NCBI GenBank assembly: GCA_022495995.1
Contig: JAFEMH010001294.1
Location: forward strand, 62,001 to 126,000
Length of the DNA stretch: 64,000 nucleotides
Origin: Adenophora triphylla var. japonica
Lineage: Eukaryota; Streptophyta; Magnoliopsida; Asterales; Campanulaceae
Direction of reading: 5' to 3'
The notes beneath the pieces were generated by a model, which had not been told where the DNA came from, did not search any database, and saw nothing but the letters and a program-made list of their open reading frames with translations. Shown one piece after another: positions 31,601-43,355 of this stretch. The position numbers were made by a program, and so were the translations under genes. Every line of letters starts with the position of its first letter. The stretch's first letter is position 1.

Positions 31601-32403
31601 ATGGCCGAACGAATGCGTGGTCATGGTGTTCATGGAGTTCGTAGTAGGGTTCGTGAAGCGAATCCCCGTGAATACGATCCCCATCACGAACGTGACCTAT
31701 ATGAAATCAAGAAGGACGAATTGCGAAGAAAGATTCAAGATCTCAAACTTCGTTTGTTGCGTTCCGAGATTCGAGAACTCCAAAGATACTTTGATCGGGT
31801 GGAGTGGTCGACGAATCCAACGACAACTAGCGCAATGGAGGACTCGGATCTCGCACGTATCGTCGATGAAGAGGGTGTAGCGGTGACCAATCCCTCCGCT
31901 AGGGATCACGAACCGTGTGACAGACGTGGACATATCCTTCTAGGGTTATCGGCGACATGAAGACCGAGATTCCGGAGTTAGAAGGTGAGTCACAGCCTGA
32001 AAAGTTTGTTGATTGGTCTATACCACCGGTGTTTGATAAGTGTGAGTGCGAGATTTGTCACGTTGTGACAACTCACGTGAAGGAAACCACGGCCGAGATT
32101 CCGGAGTCGAGGCAAGCGCCTCATGGGAAGCCAGGCGAGCGCCTCATTGACGAGGGAGTTTCTACATCAAAGGTGCAGATATTTGGTCCACATGTTATTT
32201 GTGAAACCATGTTTTTTCCTCCGTATGAAGATCCGTTTGACAGGTATATCCCACGTTCTTCGGTTCGATACATCATCCAGAAGTTGCTTAGTGAGTTTTT
32301 TGTCTCGTTCCAATGGTGTGATTGGATGGATGTTGGGATGAAAGAAATGAAGTATACAGTTCGTCGTCGATTCAGAGGTAAATTTCAAACAGTCTTTCCC
32401 TAA
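31601..32403 (+). pseudogene. Internal ORF of family c, second copy, frameshifted
   Basis: Starts with the same MAERMRGHGVHGVRSRVREA and coiled-coil stretch. Small indels after DRVE (around 31803-31850) change the frame, which ends at TGA near 31960. The second half is open from 31957 (MKTEIPELEGESQPEKFVDW) through PYEDPFD and WCDWMDV to 32403. Relative to the first copy it differs mainly by single-base gains and losses, a pattern that could also come from assembly error. Confidence 0.65.
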
Positions 32404-34021
32404 GATTTACACTCAAAATTCGAGGTCGAATTTTTCTAAGGAGGAGGATGATACGGTATCGTGTGCAACGGCGAGAACATCAAACAAAGAACAGAGGCAA
32501 AGAACAAGGGCAGAATCGTAACAGGCGGCGCCGGGCTTGAGGCGGGCGCCTCACCCCTAGCCCGGGCGGGCGCTGGTGGTCGGACGGGCAAGCGGCCAAA
32601 CTTCGGCAACGCATCAATCTCGGGCCGTTTGTTGCGTTGTTTCCTTTTCTTATTTCATTGTTTTCCTTATTTCATTGCTAGTATTTTTAGACTATTATTT
32701 TACTGATATTTTGAGTTATTTTAATTAGGTTTATTTTGGTAGGGTTCTAGAGTATTCCTAGGATTAGTATTTAAAGAGTGTTAGGACTCTTGTATTCGCA
32801 GACTTTGATATTTGATTTATGAAATATAGTTTTGCTGTGAGCAACTATTATTGAGGGTTTAAATCCCGTCTTGTTTTCTTAAATTCCGTTCAGTCATTCC
32901 TCTCATTCTCATATAACTTCAGTTCGCTGTATCACGAAGTCACAAGCAATTGGATTGTAACTGGAACTTTCAAAATCCTGTCAAAATCAGCAAACCAACA
33001 GGTCTTTTTTAAGCATAATAGTAACAAGTAACTCAAAGCGGACATTTACTCCATGATTAATAGCAATGAAACTGAGCGAAAACTCACGATCAATGTCATT
33101 TTTCTTGTTTTTTCATCAATCATTATGTTCCCACATTGCAAGTCATTGTGACAAAATCGAATTTCTTGATAGCTCTTTGTTAACTCGGATTCCAACAGAC
33201 CGATTTCCTCTTCAATAGTATCCAAGCGAAATTCCTTGGCGTGTTCAGCAGTGCAGGTGCTTTTTGCGGTGCTAATATATTTTCTGAAAATGAATATCAC
33301 AAATCAGAAAAGGCATTTTTTTACTTCTTTGTCGAGCTAAGGAACTCTAATTTTGTTTGCTGAATAATATATACTCTCTGTATACCTGAGTAAATCCCAA
33401 ATACCCGCTTTCTTAGTACCGGGTATATCAAGATTGTGAAATTACCTCATTTTAGCCGCTATCAAAGCGTATGTTTCAGGATCACGAACATCACTAAATG
33501 ACAGGGTCTGAAAATCAGATTCAAAGTTATTAAATTTCACAATTCCGTCAAAAAACTAACATTTTGTTAGTTTTTACACCAATTTGCAACACAATGTAAA
33601 TGTTAGGAATCGGGTTGCAACTTTTTCAATGTTGGAAACCAAATTGCAAAAATGATACAAACTTAGGTAACCGAGTTGCAGTTTGCCCATTGTTTTAGGC
33701 TTGATATTACTTATAATAAGAGTTGCTTGCTCTGCATTTGTGACAATCAATAAATCAACTCTTTTTTTTTCAAATAAAATGGATTTTTTATTTATTGATA
33801 ACTTATATTTGTAGAAAGATATATCTAATGCCGCTTGAACTAGACCGCCTATCAACTCTCAGTCTTTTTTAGATGCCTAAGAATTTCAATTGAATAATTA
33901 TGCTAAAGCTTCACCAATTCATTAGTTAATGTAGCTACATACTAGAAAGAGAAAAAGAAATTAAGATAGCTTATGTCACACAAAAAATAAAAAATTGGTC
34001 AATTAATCTTTTAAAATATTA

Positions 34022-34836
34022 TGTGATATCCCCCATCCCACATCGGAAATATGTGAGAATTTAGTGTGATATATAGAAGGCTCATACACTACTACTAAGC
34101 ATCAAATCATCTTTTTTTGGAGGCTTGTGATGGGCTGTGGTTGATCCAATTGAGGAGGTGCTTAGTGGGCCAGTGTATGGTGCCTACGTAGCGGGTTGGG
34201 CTACAGGCTCGGGTCGTTACAAATGGTATCAAAGCAGAACCCCTGAGCTAGCCCGAGGGTACAATCTAGGTATTGATTGACCTTGCCAGGGACGGCAAGG
34301 GTTTTAGTGAGGGAGATTGTGATATCCCCCATCCCACATCGAAAATATGTGGGAATTTAGTGTGATATATAGAAAGCCCATACACTACTACTAAGTATCA
34401 AACCATTCATTGGACTTTTGGAGGCCTGTGATGGGCTGTGGTTGACCCAATTGAGGAGGTGCTTAGTGGGCCAGTGCATGGTGTCTGCGTTGCGGGTCGG
34501 GCTTCGGGCTCGAGTCGTTACAAATGGTATCAAAGTAGAACCCCGGCCTTAAGGCTTGTAAGCTAGCCCGGGGGTACGATCTGGGTATTGATTGACCTAG
34601 CCAGGGACGGCAAGGGTTTGAGCGGGGAGAATGTGATATCCCCCATCCCACATCGGAAATATGTGAGAATTTAGTGTGATATATGGAAGGCTCATACACT
34701 ACAACTAAGCATCAAATCATCCATTGGACTTTTGGAGGTCTGTGATGGGCTGTGGTTGACCCAATTGAAGAGGTGCTTAGTGGGCCAGTGTGTGGTGCCT
34801 ACGTAGCGGGTCGGGCTACGGGCTCGGGTCGTTACA
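34022..34836 (+). mobile_element. TRIM element array: three LTRs, two interiors
   Basis: LTRs of 200-205 bp (34022-34221, 34318-34522, 34632-34836) start TGTGATATCCCCCATCCCAC and end GTCGTTACA. Each of the first two is followed after 2 bp by the primer site TGGTATCAAAG and an interior of about 100 bp with a purine-rich end. The size and lack of coding fit a terminal-repeat retrotransposon in miniature. Flanking 5-mers (tatta, atttc) do not match. Confidence 0.88.
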
Positions 34837-35099
34837 ATTTCTCTTCTTATCTCTCAATCGAATATATCCCTCCCTCTATTTTGTTTCACCTGCTACTTCT
34901 CCTTCCACAACCAATTTCGAATTTCTTCTCCTTTTTTTTCTTCCATTGTTTGGCTCCTTCCGTGATTTTGCCATCCACAGAAAATCGGAGAAGAGTTGGT
35001 ATTTTTCTGGATTTTAAGCATAAAATTTTCATGGTGGTTGAAAGGACGCGCATTATTAGAGTTGTATTCATAGAGTCAGAGTTGACGATTTTAAGGCTG
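34837..35099. other. Non-coding pyrimidine-rich stretch
   Basis: No recognisable gene or repeat. Its open frames show no known motif. Confidence 0.3.
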
Positions 35100-35290
35100 T
35101 TTCGAGCTACCCGCGAGCTGACGAGTCGAGTTTGGGTTAAACTCGGCTCGACTCGATTATGAAATCGAGTTAGCCTTTGCAGCCGAACTCGACTCGGTAC
35201 TGAGTCATGGGCCGAGTCGGATGGCAGTTTGGCAAGTCGAACCCGAGTTGGTTATCGAGTAACTCGCCCGTTTTTACACCCCCTAACAAC
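35100..35290. mobile_element. Possible hAT-type MITE remnant
   Basis: It is rich in CTCGACTCG and CGAGTTGG-like strings and ends GCCCGTTTTTACACCCCCTA, whose complement (TAGGGGGTGTAAAAACGGGC) looks like a plant hAT terminal repeat. The opposite end is not recognisable, so it is a partial copy. Confidence 0.45.
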
Positions 35291-38200
35291 AATATGAGAG
35301 ATATCGTAAATCTCTCTCTCTATTCTATCAGTCCCCCGCAGTCGAAGCGGGAGAAGGCCGTATGCTGAGACTGTCCCGAAAATCATTGAATAGTACGTGC
35401 GGAATCCCTTTAGTGAAAATATCAGCTAATTGATAACGGGACGGAACATGGAGAACATGAATTTCCCCTTTCTCAACCTTCTCACGAATAAAGAGAATAT
35501 ATAACTCAATATGCTTAGTTCGTTGTTGTTGTACTGAATTCCCGGATAAGTAAATAGCACTACTATTAACACAATACACCAAAGTGGCTTTTGAAAGAAG
35601 AACATGTAACTCAAGCAATATGTTAGTGTAAATTGGGGTGTTACCATTGGAAGAAATATGTTACATGATATGTTAGCCGACTGTTTTGGTTTATAGTTGT
35701 ATATTTCTTTCCATATTTATTTATATCCTAATGTTTAATATTATTTGCAGGATGTATATGTTTTGTGGTCCATATTTCAGGTTATAACAAGGTTGGATTA
35801 TTTGCTAGAAACATGGAATGAAGTTGGAGAAAAGTTATGCATAAATAGGGAATTTATGTGTAACTTTGACACAAAGTCTTGCCTTGTTGTTTTGACGGAA
35901 AATGTGGTGAATACTAAGTCCAAGGTTGGTTGCTGTTTATTAAAGAGTACAAGGCTGAGAATGCATGGGAGTACAAGAGAGTGATACTAGGACTTGGGCA
36001 TCAAGCATATTGTTGCTACAATTAAGGAAATGGACCAAGTCATGCTCGAAATGTAAGGAGCAAGCTTGGACAATCTCCCCACTCTTCATGCACGACCAAG
36101 ACAGCCTCAAGGCTGTTATTTTGAGTAGCCTTCAAGATATTTGAAGACTATAAATTGGCAAGGTGTGGACACTTTATGATATGCCAATTACACACATCTT
36201 TCACACTCCTTGCACAAGAGACAAAACACATCTTTGGTTCCTTTTGCCCTTTCTCCCATACTTTGTTTTTCCACTCTCAAGTACTTAGGACTTGATTGTG
36301 TTTTGGGTAGAATAGGGTTTTTGTTTTTATCTATTCGTTTTCTACTTGTAATAGATTTAGGAAACTTTCGACTTTGTAATCATTTATATAGTGAAGATAA
36401 AGTCTTGGCTTTTGAGCCATCCTCAAGTTATATAATTATATAACTTGAGAAAATTAACTCTTATGTCTTTTAATTCCGCTGCAAAACTCTTTTAAAGTTG
36501 TTTTATTTCGGAGTGTGTGTGCAGTCTTGGTTGTTATCATTAGTGCTATCTCAAGTGCTATCGTTGGTATTGCATCTTTGATAACACCTGTTATCTAGGT
36601 CATGACAATTTCACAATAAATTCTGAATCCAACAGGATTCGGCTATGGCATTAGCAACAACTCTATATTCTGCCTCGGCACTTGAACGGGATAAGGAGGT
36701 TGTCTCTTAGAAGACCAAGAAACCAAATTATTACCCAAAAATAAACAATAACCCGAAGTAGAACGACTGGTATTCGGGCACCTGCCCCAATCTGCATATG
36801 TATAAGAAGTAAGAGAAGTACAAGCGGACTTCGAAAGATGCAACCCGAGATTAATTGTACCACGAACATATCTCAGAATCCGCTTTAGAGCAGCCATGTG
36901 TTCATGTCTAGGATCATGCATATGCAAACATATATGTTGAACTGTAAAACTGATATCATGTCGGGTAATTGTGAGATACTGCAAAGCCTCGGCTAAACTG
37001 CGATAAAATGTAGGATCCTCATATGGGGAACCGGCCGAGCCAGACCGGTGTCAAGGACGGTTTAAAAGAGTGCATACCTGCCCGATTTAAAATATCTTCT
37101 GCATATTTACTTTGACACAAAAAGAGTCCCCCATTCTCGTGTGTCAACGCAATACCCAAGAAATAACCAACCGCCCAAGATCCTTCATCGTAAATTCAGA
37201 AGCCAAGGTAGCCATAATAGAAACCCGAAGCCTGTTAGAAGATGTAACAAGAATTATGTCATCGACATACAAAGAATGTATACGCCATATCGGGGCGCTT
37301 AGAGTACACAAATAGAGAATGATCGGATCGACTGGGGCTAAATCCCATAGTGAAAACAAAATCTGCAAATCTTTTGTACCATGCCCGAGGAGCTTGCTTT
37401 AGGCCATACAAAGATTTTTTGAATAGGCAGACATAATCGGGATGAGCCGGATCACGGAACCCCATAAGCTGTTGCATGTAGACTGTCTCATACTGACCAT
37501 GGAGAAAAGCATTCTTGACGTCTAACTGATGAATAGACCAAGAATAGGCAAGAGCCAAACTAAGAATTGTACGGATCATTGCCGGTTTGACAACTGGACT
37601 GAATGTCTCTGAACAATCTACTCCAACTTGTTGAGACATGCCAGCACCCACAAGACATGCCTTATACCTTTCAAAAGATCCGTCAGAATTCTTTTTATGA
37701 GAAAAAATCCACATGCAACAAATAATATTAACATTAGATGAACGGGGTACAAGTTCCCACGTCTTATTTTTAATTAGAGCATCATATTCATCAACCATAG
37801 CCATTTTCCAATTTGGTTCGGACAAAACACTCTTAGAATTAGAAGGAATAGGAGAAGGGGTGGACAAAGAAAGAAGGTTGAAGTGATGCTTAGGTTTGAC
37901 AATCTTACTCATGCTCCTCGTAGTCATTGTTCGAGGGCGAAGCATATGGGCTGGAGTAGAGGCTGATTCCACGGAAGAAGGGGCAGATATGCCAGCTGCT
38001 GAAGGAGAAGGAGGCCCAGCTTCATGGGTCGGCTGGGCCAGAATTATATCCGCCTGGCCAGTGGGGCTACAGGTGTTATTGTCCACATGGGCCAGTGGGT
38101 CGCAGGGGTGTTAGTGGGCTGAGTAGGTGAAGTGGGTCGAGCAAGAGTAGGCGAGGACTTGGCTGGAGGAGTGAACCAGCTATGTAGAATTGGGTTAACA

Positions 38201-38768
38201 GGTTGGTCCAGAAAAGAGTAGTCCCGGCTTTTCGTGGATAAATTATTTTCCGATGGAAAGGAAAATATTTTTCATCAAACACCACATGACGGGAAATAAT
38301 AATTCGTTGAGTTTTAAGATCATAGCACTTATACCCCCTGTGGTTCGGAGGATACCCCAAAAAGACACACGGATTATAGCGAGTGTGAAATTTATGAATA
38401 AAAGTGGATGGAATTAACGGAAAACATAAACACCCGAACACCCATAAGTGAGATTAGGAGGGATCACGATGATAAAGAACTTGTGTGGAAGAGGAGTGAT
38501 CAAGACCTTTTATGGGAATGATATTAACTAAATACGTAGACATGGCAAACGCATTATGCCAAAAATATGATGGCATTGATGAGTGGGCAAGAAGAGTATG
38601 AATGAGATTATTAACAGTCCTAATCTGCCGTTCCGCTTTTCCATTTTGGGAAGATATGTGGGGACAAGAAAATCGAAAACTCATGCCATTAGTGCAGAAG
38701 AAAGATTTGAATTGAGTGTTGTCAAATTCCCTCCTATTATCACATTAGAAGCACTTAATAGTGTTTGA
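35291..38768 (-). pseudogene. Ty1-copia element fragment, integrase to 3' LTR edge
   Basis: Minus-strand order: integrase end from 38768 (CDNRREFDN, then SSQNGKAERQIRTVN with the catalytic Glu) to 38076 (YKCYDLKTQRIIISRHVVF); RT 38086-37144 with DVKNAFLHGQYETVYM and SLYGLKQAPRAWYKRF, and LYVDDIILV in a second frame; RNase H 36984-36640 (YTYADWGRCPNTSRSTSGYC) resuming at 35618 with QQQRTKHIELYILF and SRYQLADIFTKGI. A purine tract (cttcgactgcggggga) and about 45 bp of LTR end it near 35290. RNase H is split by a solo LTR. The upstream integrase, protease and gag are lost at the junction with the next element at 38770. Confidence 0.87.
35621..36613. mobile_element. Solo LTR (993 bp) in copia RNase H
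   Basis: Starts TGTTAGTG and ends AATTTCA, flanked by a perfect 5-bp duplication CAATA (35616-35620, 36614-36618). Removing it restores the RNase H reading WIQNLLLELH. It has no coding match; the family is unknown. The size, ends and target duplication fit an LTR left after recombination between the two LTRs of an element. Confidence 0.78.
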
Positions 38769-39554
38769 ATATTAGGGTGAATGGTAAAGTCACCAAGAGT
38801 CTAAAATCCAAAAGCCACGACAGTTCAACTTCCAGGAACTTCTCGGCTGAGAAAGGCTAAGCCTCGATCGAGCATACCTGTCCAGGAACAAGCCTTTTCT
38901 GTTAGCCTCTGCTCGGGCGAGTCACTAAAGTGCTCGGCCGAGCAACCAGCCTGTACACGGGTGAGTCACCAAAGGTGCTCGGCCGAGCAGTTGCTATTTT
39001 GGTCAGTTGATGTCCGAACAGGTGATGGCTTATAGGGTTTGTGACTTTTGTGAATAGTCACAATAGACTCAACCTACTCTATATAGACCCTTCTTCCTTC
39101 ATTCAGTCATCAAGTTGTTATCAATTTAAACACAAGTAATCCAAGTTACAATCATTGTTCACATTCTAATTCTCTCTCTAATTCAAAAGTGTTTTGTTTC
39201 GTTCCAAGAGTTCAAGTATCATTTTGTTCTTCAAGTTAGAAGACTAAGAGAAAGTCTGATTTCGGTTCGCCCGTCAAGATTAGTTATAGTGCACACTAAC
39301 TCTTGGTGAAAAGCGTTGTATCTTGGGACACATTCTCCATTGATCCGTTTGCACAATTACGGAGGCAAAATATTGTCTTAAGGAGATTTGCTTCGGCATA
39401 CCTCGCTTTATTCTCCTTCTTTTGATTTTCGGTATTGAAGATATCTAAAACAATAAACAACAATCTTAAGACAATAATTTCAGGTATTTGTTTTAATTAT
39501 ATCTTCTCTACTTCAACTCCTTTCTTATTTGATTTTTTGTTCTCATAACAGAAA

Positions 39555-40460
39555 ATGGCTAATGGAAATGAATCCGTTAGTGGTGAAACTATTGCAACAA
39601 ATGCAATAGCGAGTACTTCAGGTGCTAATCAGCTTATGATGCCACCGGCCTCGCAGTACGAAAAATTGGAAAAGTTCAATGGGGCTGATTTCAAACGTTG
39701 GCAACAGAAAATGTTGTTCTATCTCACAACGCTTGGACTAGTAAAGTTCTTACGTGAAGAATGTCCCGTAGCGGCGGAAGGTGTCGTAGACAAGGCTGCA
39801 CAATTGGCTATTGTTGCATGGAAATATGCTGACTATCTATGCCGAAACTACATCATGAATGGACTAGACAACACATTGTAAAATGTGTACTACTCCATTC
39901 AAACTGCAAAAGGACTTTGGGACTCTCTCGACAAGAAATATAAAACCGAAGATGCTGGAACAAGGAAGTTCTTTGTTGCAAAATTTTTGGATTCTAAAAT
40001 GATTGATTCTAAAACAGTAATGAATCAGGTCGAAGAGATGCAAGTTCTATTGCATAACATTGAAGTCGAAGGCATGCAATTGAGTGAGTCCTTCCAAATT
40101 GCATGTATTATTGAGAAGTTGCCTCCCTCATGGAGAGATTTCAAAAACAATCTCAAGCACAAGCGAAAGGAGATGTCAATGGAAGACTTGCTTGTTCGTC
40201 TTCGTATTGAAGAAGACAATCGTAGTGCAGAAAAGAGAGCCAATGCACGAAACATGGAAGCAAAGGCTAACATGGTGGAAGAATCCCGACCTAAGAACAA
40301 CAAAAGGAAGCATGATGACTCTTCTAAGAAGAAGACAAGTAATGACAGCAACAAACGCTTCAAGTTCAAAGGGAAGTACTGCTTCAATTGTGGAAAAATC
40401 GGTCACCGGGCAAAAGATTGTCGAAGCAAGAAGAAGAAGCCTCCCCAACCAAACATGACA
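39555..40460 (+). pseudogene. Copia gag
   Basis: Starts MANGNESVSGETIATNAIAS. The gag body has FNGADFKRWQQKMLFYL, then an in-frame TAA (39879-39881) after GLDNTL, and continues in the same frame with [18 protein letters not shown] and [15 protein letters not shown] zinc knuckle [15 protein letters not shown] lies near 40380. One nonsense codon is the only break in about 300 codons. Confidence 0.87.
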
Positions 40461-41700
40461 GAAATTGATACTCTCTCTGTGGGTGTCTCCGAAGTAAGTT
40501 TGTCTGTTGTTGTATGTGAAGCCATTGGGAAGGTGATCTTAAAGTTCACATCGGGAAAAGAGCTTACTCTCAATGATGTGATGCATGTACCCGACATAAG
40601 AAAGAATTTAATTTCTGGTTCTTTGCTTAGTAAGAAGGGTTTCAAAATTGTATTTGAATCCGATAAGTTTGTACTTACTAAGGGGGCGTGTATGTTGGGA
40701 AAGGATACTTGCTAGATGGCCTATTTAAGGAAAACGTTGCTGTAGTGGACAAGAAGTCCACCTATTTGTACCCTCAAGTTATGAATAAAATTGACAATTC
40801 TATTTACTTGTGCGAGTCTTCTAATTTATGGTATGGTCGTTTAGGACATGTGAATCATGCTTCTTTGAGAAAACTTGTAGGATTGGGACTTATTCCAAAA
40901 CTTGATTCAATGAAAGATCACAAATGCGAAATTTGTGTTGAAGCAAAGTTTTCAAAGAAACCTTTTAAACCAATTTAAACAACTAGCCAACTATTGGGAT
41001 TAATCCATAGCAATTTATGTGATTTAAAGTTTGTCCCAACTCGAGGCGGTAAGAAATACTTTGTTACTTTCATTGACGATCGAACTAGATATTGTTATGT
41101 ATATTTGGTAAGTAGTAAAGATGAAGCAATGGATGCTTTCATCACTTACAAAACTGAAGTTGAAAATCAACTTGAAAAATCAATTAAAGTATTAAGGTCC
41201 GATAGGGGTGGTGAATATGAATCAACGGAATCGAGTGACCTATGTTCCAAATTCGGAATCATTCATCAAACAACCGCACCCTATTCTCCACAGCAAAATG
41301 GTATTGTTGAGAGGAAAAATAGAACCTTAAAAGACATGGTTAACTGTATGCTTGTAAGTTTAGGTTTACCACAAAACTTGTGGGGGAAGCAGTGTTATCT
41401 GCGAACTTTGTGTTGAATAGGATTCCACACAAGAAAACTGGTTCAGAAATCCTTCCTATAAATTCCTCAAAGTGTGGGGGTGCCTCGCAAAGGTTGTCGT
41501 TCCACCTCCTAAACGGTCAAAGTTAGGACCTAAGACCGTTGACTGTGTATTTATTGGATATGCAATGAATGGCAGTACGTACAAATTCTTAGTACATTTA
41601 TCTGAAATAAATGACATTTATGTCAATACAATAATTGAATCTCATGACGCTGAATTTTTAGAGGACGTGTTCCCTATGAAAAAAGGATATTTGTGAAAAT
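40461..41700 (+). pseudogene. Copia protease remnant, preintegrase and integrase
   Basis: After [14 protein letters not shown] the sequence jumps to [20 protein letters not shown]: the segment that should hold the protease D-T-G site is missing, an in-frame loss near 40500-40520. A frame change (about 40690) leads to [13 protein letters not shown] and the preintegrase LWYGRLGHVNHASL with CEICVEAKF. A TAA near 40976 precedes integrase LIHSNLCDLK, in which the first catalytic Asp is Asn (codon 41012-41014). LRSDRGGEYES and NGIVERKNRTL keep the second Asp and the Glu. A frameshift at a G run (41383) ends the core; the C-terminal part follows in another frame (41472-41696). Confidence 0.85.
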
Positions 41701-41814
41701 ACTCCTAAGAGACCACGTGAAAGCACTTCTGAAAATAATGAGGATGCTGAACCAAGAAGAAGAAAAAGAGCAAAAAATTCTAAACCTTATGGTCCATATT
41801 TTATCTCTAATTTT

Positions 41815-43355
41815 ATGATTGAAGATGAGTCTCAATCATATAATGAATCCATGAACAACTCTGAATTCACATTCTGGAAAGAAGCTATAAATAGTGAGAT
41901 TGAATCCATTTTAAGTAACAACACTTGGCAAGTGATTGACCTTCCAAAATGTTCTAATCCAATAGGATGCAAATGGATTTTCAAAAAGAAATTAAGACCG
42001 GATGGTTCCGTCGATAAATATAAGGCTCGTCTTGTTGCCAAAGGATATCGTCAAAAGAAAGGATTTGATTTCTTTGACACATATTCTCCTGTTACCAGAA
42101 TTACTTCATTTCGAATCTTAATAGCCATTGCAGCATTGTATAATATGCAAATACATCAAATGGATGTAAAAACGACATTTTTAAATGGTGATTTGAATGA
42201 AGAAATTTACATGGAACAGCCCGAAGGTTTCAAAGTAAAAGGACAAGAGCACAATGTATGTAAACTTTTTAAGTCTTTGTATGGTTTGAAGCAAGCTCCT
42301 AAACAATGGCATGAGAAATTTGACAATATCATGACTAGGAATGGATTTATCACAAATGAATGTGATAATTGTGTATATTCAAAGAAATTTGGTAACACAT
42401 ATGTATTTGTTTGTTTATATGTAGATGACATGCTCATATTTGGTCATGACATTGAAGTTATAAATAAAACAAAGAAAATGTTTACCAATAACTTTGATAT
42501 GAAAGATATGGGTGAAGCAGATGTAATCTTGGGAATGAAAGTCTCTAGAACCTCCAATGGAATTAATTTATCTCCAACACATTATGTTGATAAAATGATT
42601 GAGAGATTTAATTTTTCATGGAATTAAAGAGTCTAATAATCCATTTCTTCCCCATATAGTTCTTCATAAGAACAATGGGAATGCAAAACAAACCATTAGA
42701 GTATTCTCAAATCATTGGAAGCCTAATGTACTTGATGCAGTGTATAAGGCCAGATATAGCTTATGATGTAAGTAAGCTAAGTCGTTTTACTAGTAATCCT
42801 AATAATGAGCATTGGAATGCATTATTAAGAATTTTAGGATATATAAAACGAAATTCATTGCACTATAGCAATTATCCTCCCGTAATTGAAGGATATAGTG
42901 ATGCAAATTGGATATCTGATACAGATGAATCCAAGCCTACTAGGGGCTATGTATTTACTCTCGGTGGAGGTGCCATATCATGGAAATATTCTAAGCAAAC
43001 ATGTATAGCTCGATCAACGATGGAATCTGAGTTTATTGCTTTAGATAAAGCTGGTGAAGAAGCCGAATGGCTTAGACACTTTTTAGAAGATATTCCTCTC
43101 TGGCCAAAACCAGTGCCTGCTATATGTATACATTGTAATAATCAAGCAGCTATAGCAAGGGCGGAGAATTTTATATACAACGGAAAATCTCGACACATAC
43201 GTCGTAGACATAACACCGTTAGACAGTTACTCTCAAACGGAACAATTTCTATTGATTTCGTACGATCAAAGGATAACCTAGCGGATCCATTTACTAAAGG
43301 TTTATCTAAGGAGAGAATAAATTGTGCATTGCAGGAAATGGGGCTAAAGTCTTAA
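41815..43355 (+). pseudogene. Copia RT and RNase H, largely intact
   Basis: RT (41815-42627) has GCKWIFKKKLRPDGSVDKYK, QMDVKTTFLNGDLNEEIYME, SLYGLKQAPKQWHEKF and an intact LYVDDMLIFG. A frame change near 42625 separates the RNase H (42675-43355), with [58 protein letters not shown] and [11 protein letters not shown], ending TAA. It is the best preserved polymerase in the window. Confidence 0.88.

Larger units (their letters stand above)
29721..32934 (+). mobile_element. Compact LTR element, family c: three LTRs, two interiors
   Basis: LTRs 29721-30207, 31089-31574 and 32449-32934 (about 486 bp each) start TGATAC and end GTATCA. Interiors 30208-31088 and 31575-32448 each carry a primer site (TGGTATCA, two bases after the LTR), one ORF and a purine tract (taaggaggggaggatg or similar). 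The whole array is flanked by one CGAAG duplication (29716-29720, 32935-32939), and copy A shows the empty site (near 14300). The array therefore behaves as a single insertion. The LTRs carry the GAGGC-GCCTC and CAGGC-GCCTG dyads. Confidence 0.93.
29148..34021 (-). pseudogene. Choline/ethanolamine kinase copy B2, exons 2-6, with insertion
   Basis: Nearly identical to copy A from its intron 6 to intron 1. Exons: 33507-33386, 33283-33088 (with HNDLQCGNIMID), 32977-32935 plus 29720-29641 (exon 4, split), 29520-29473 and 29335-29235. Exon 2 carries TAA (33444-33442) where A has GAA (KMREFHN), so the frame is dead independently of the insertion. Exon 7 is absent: the copy is fused to B1 there. Exon 1 is absent: the sequence changes to a TRIM array at 34022. 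The exon 4 insertion has a perfect CGAAG target duplication. Confidence 0.9.

Noticed and set aside
34022..34836. Cassandra-type TRIM carrying a 5S rRNA promoter
   Set aside because: The LTR start is similar, but I could not find the 5S internal promoter boxes, so I call it only a TRIM.
35745..35984. 79-codon frame within the solo LTR
   Set aside because: It lies inside a sequence defined by TG...CA ends and a target duplication, and has no domain match.
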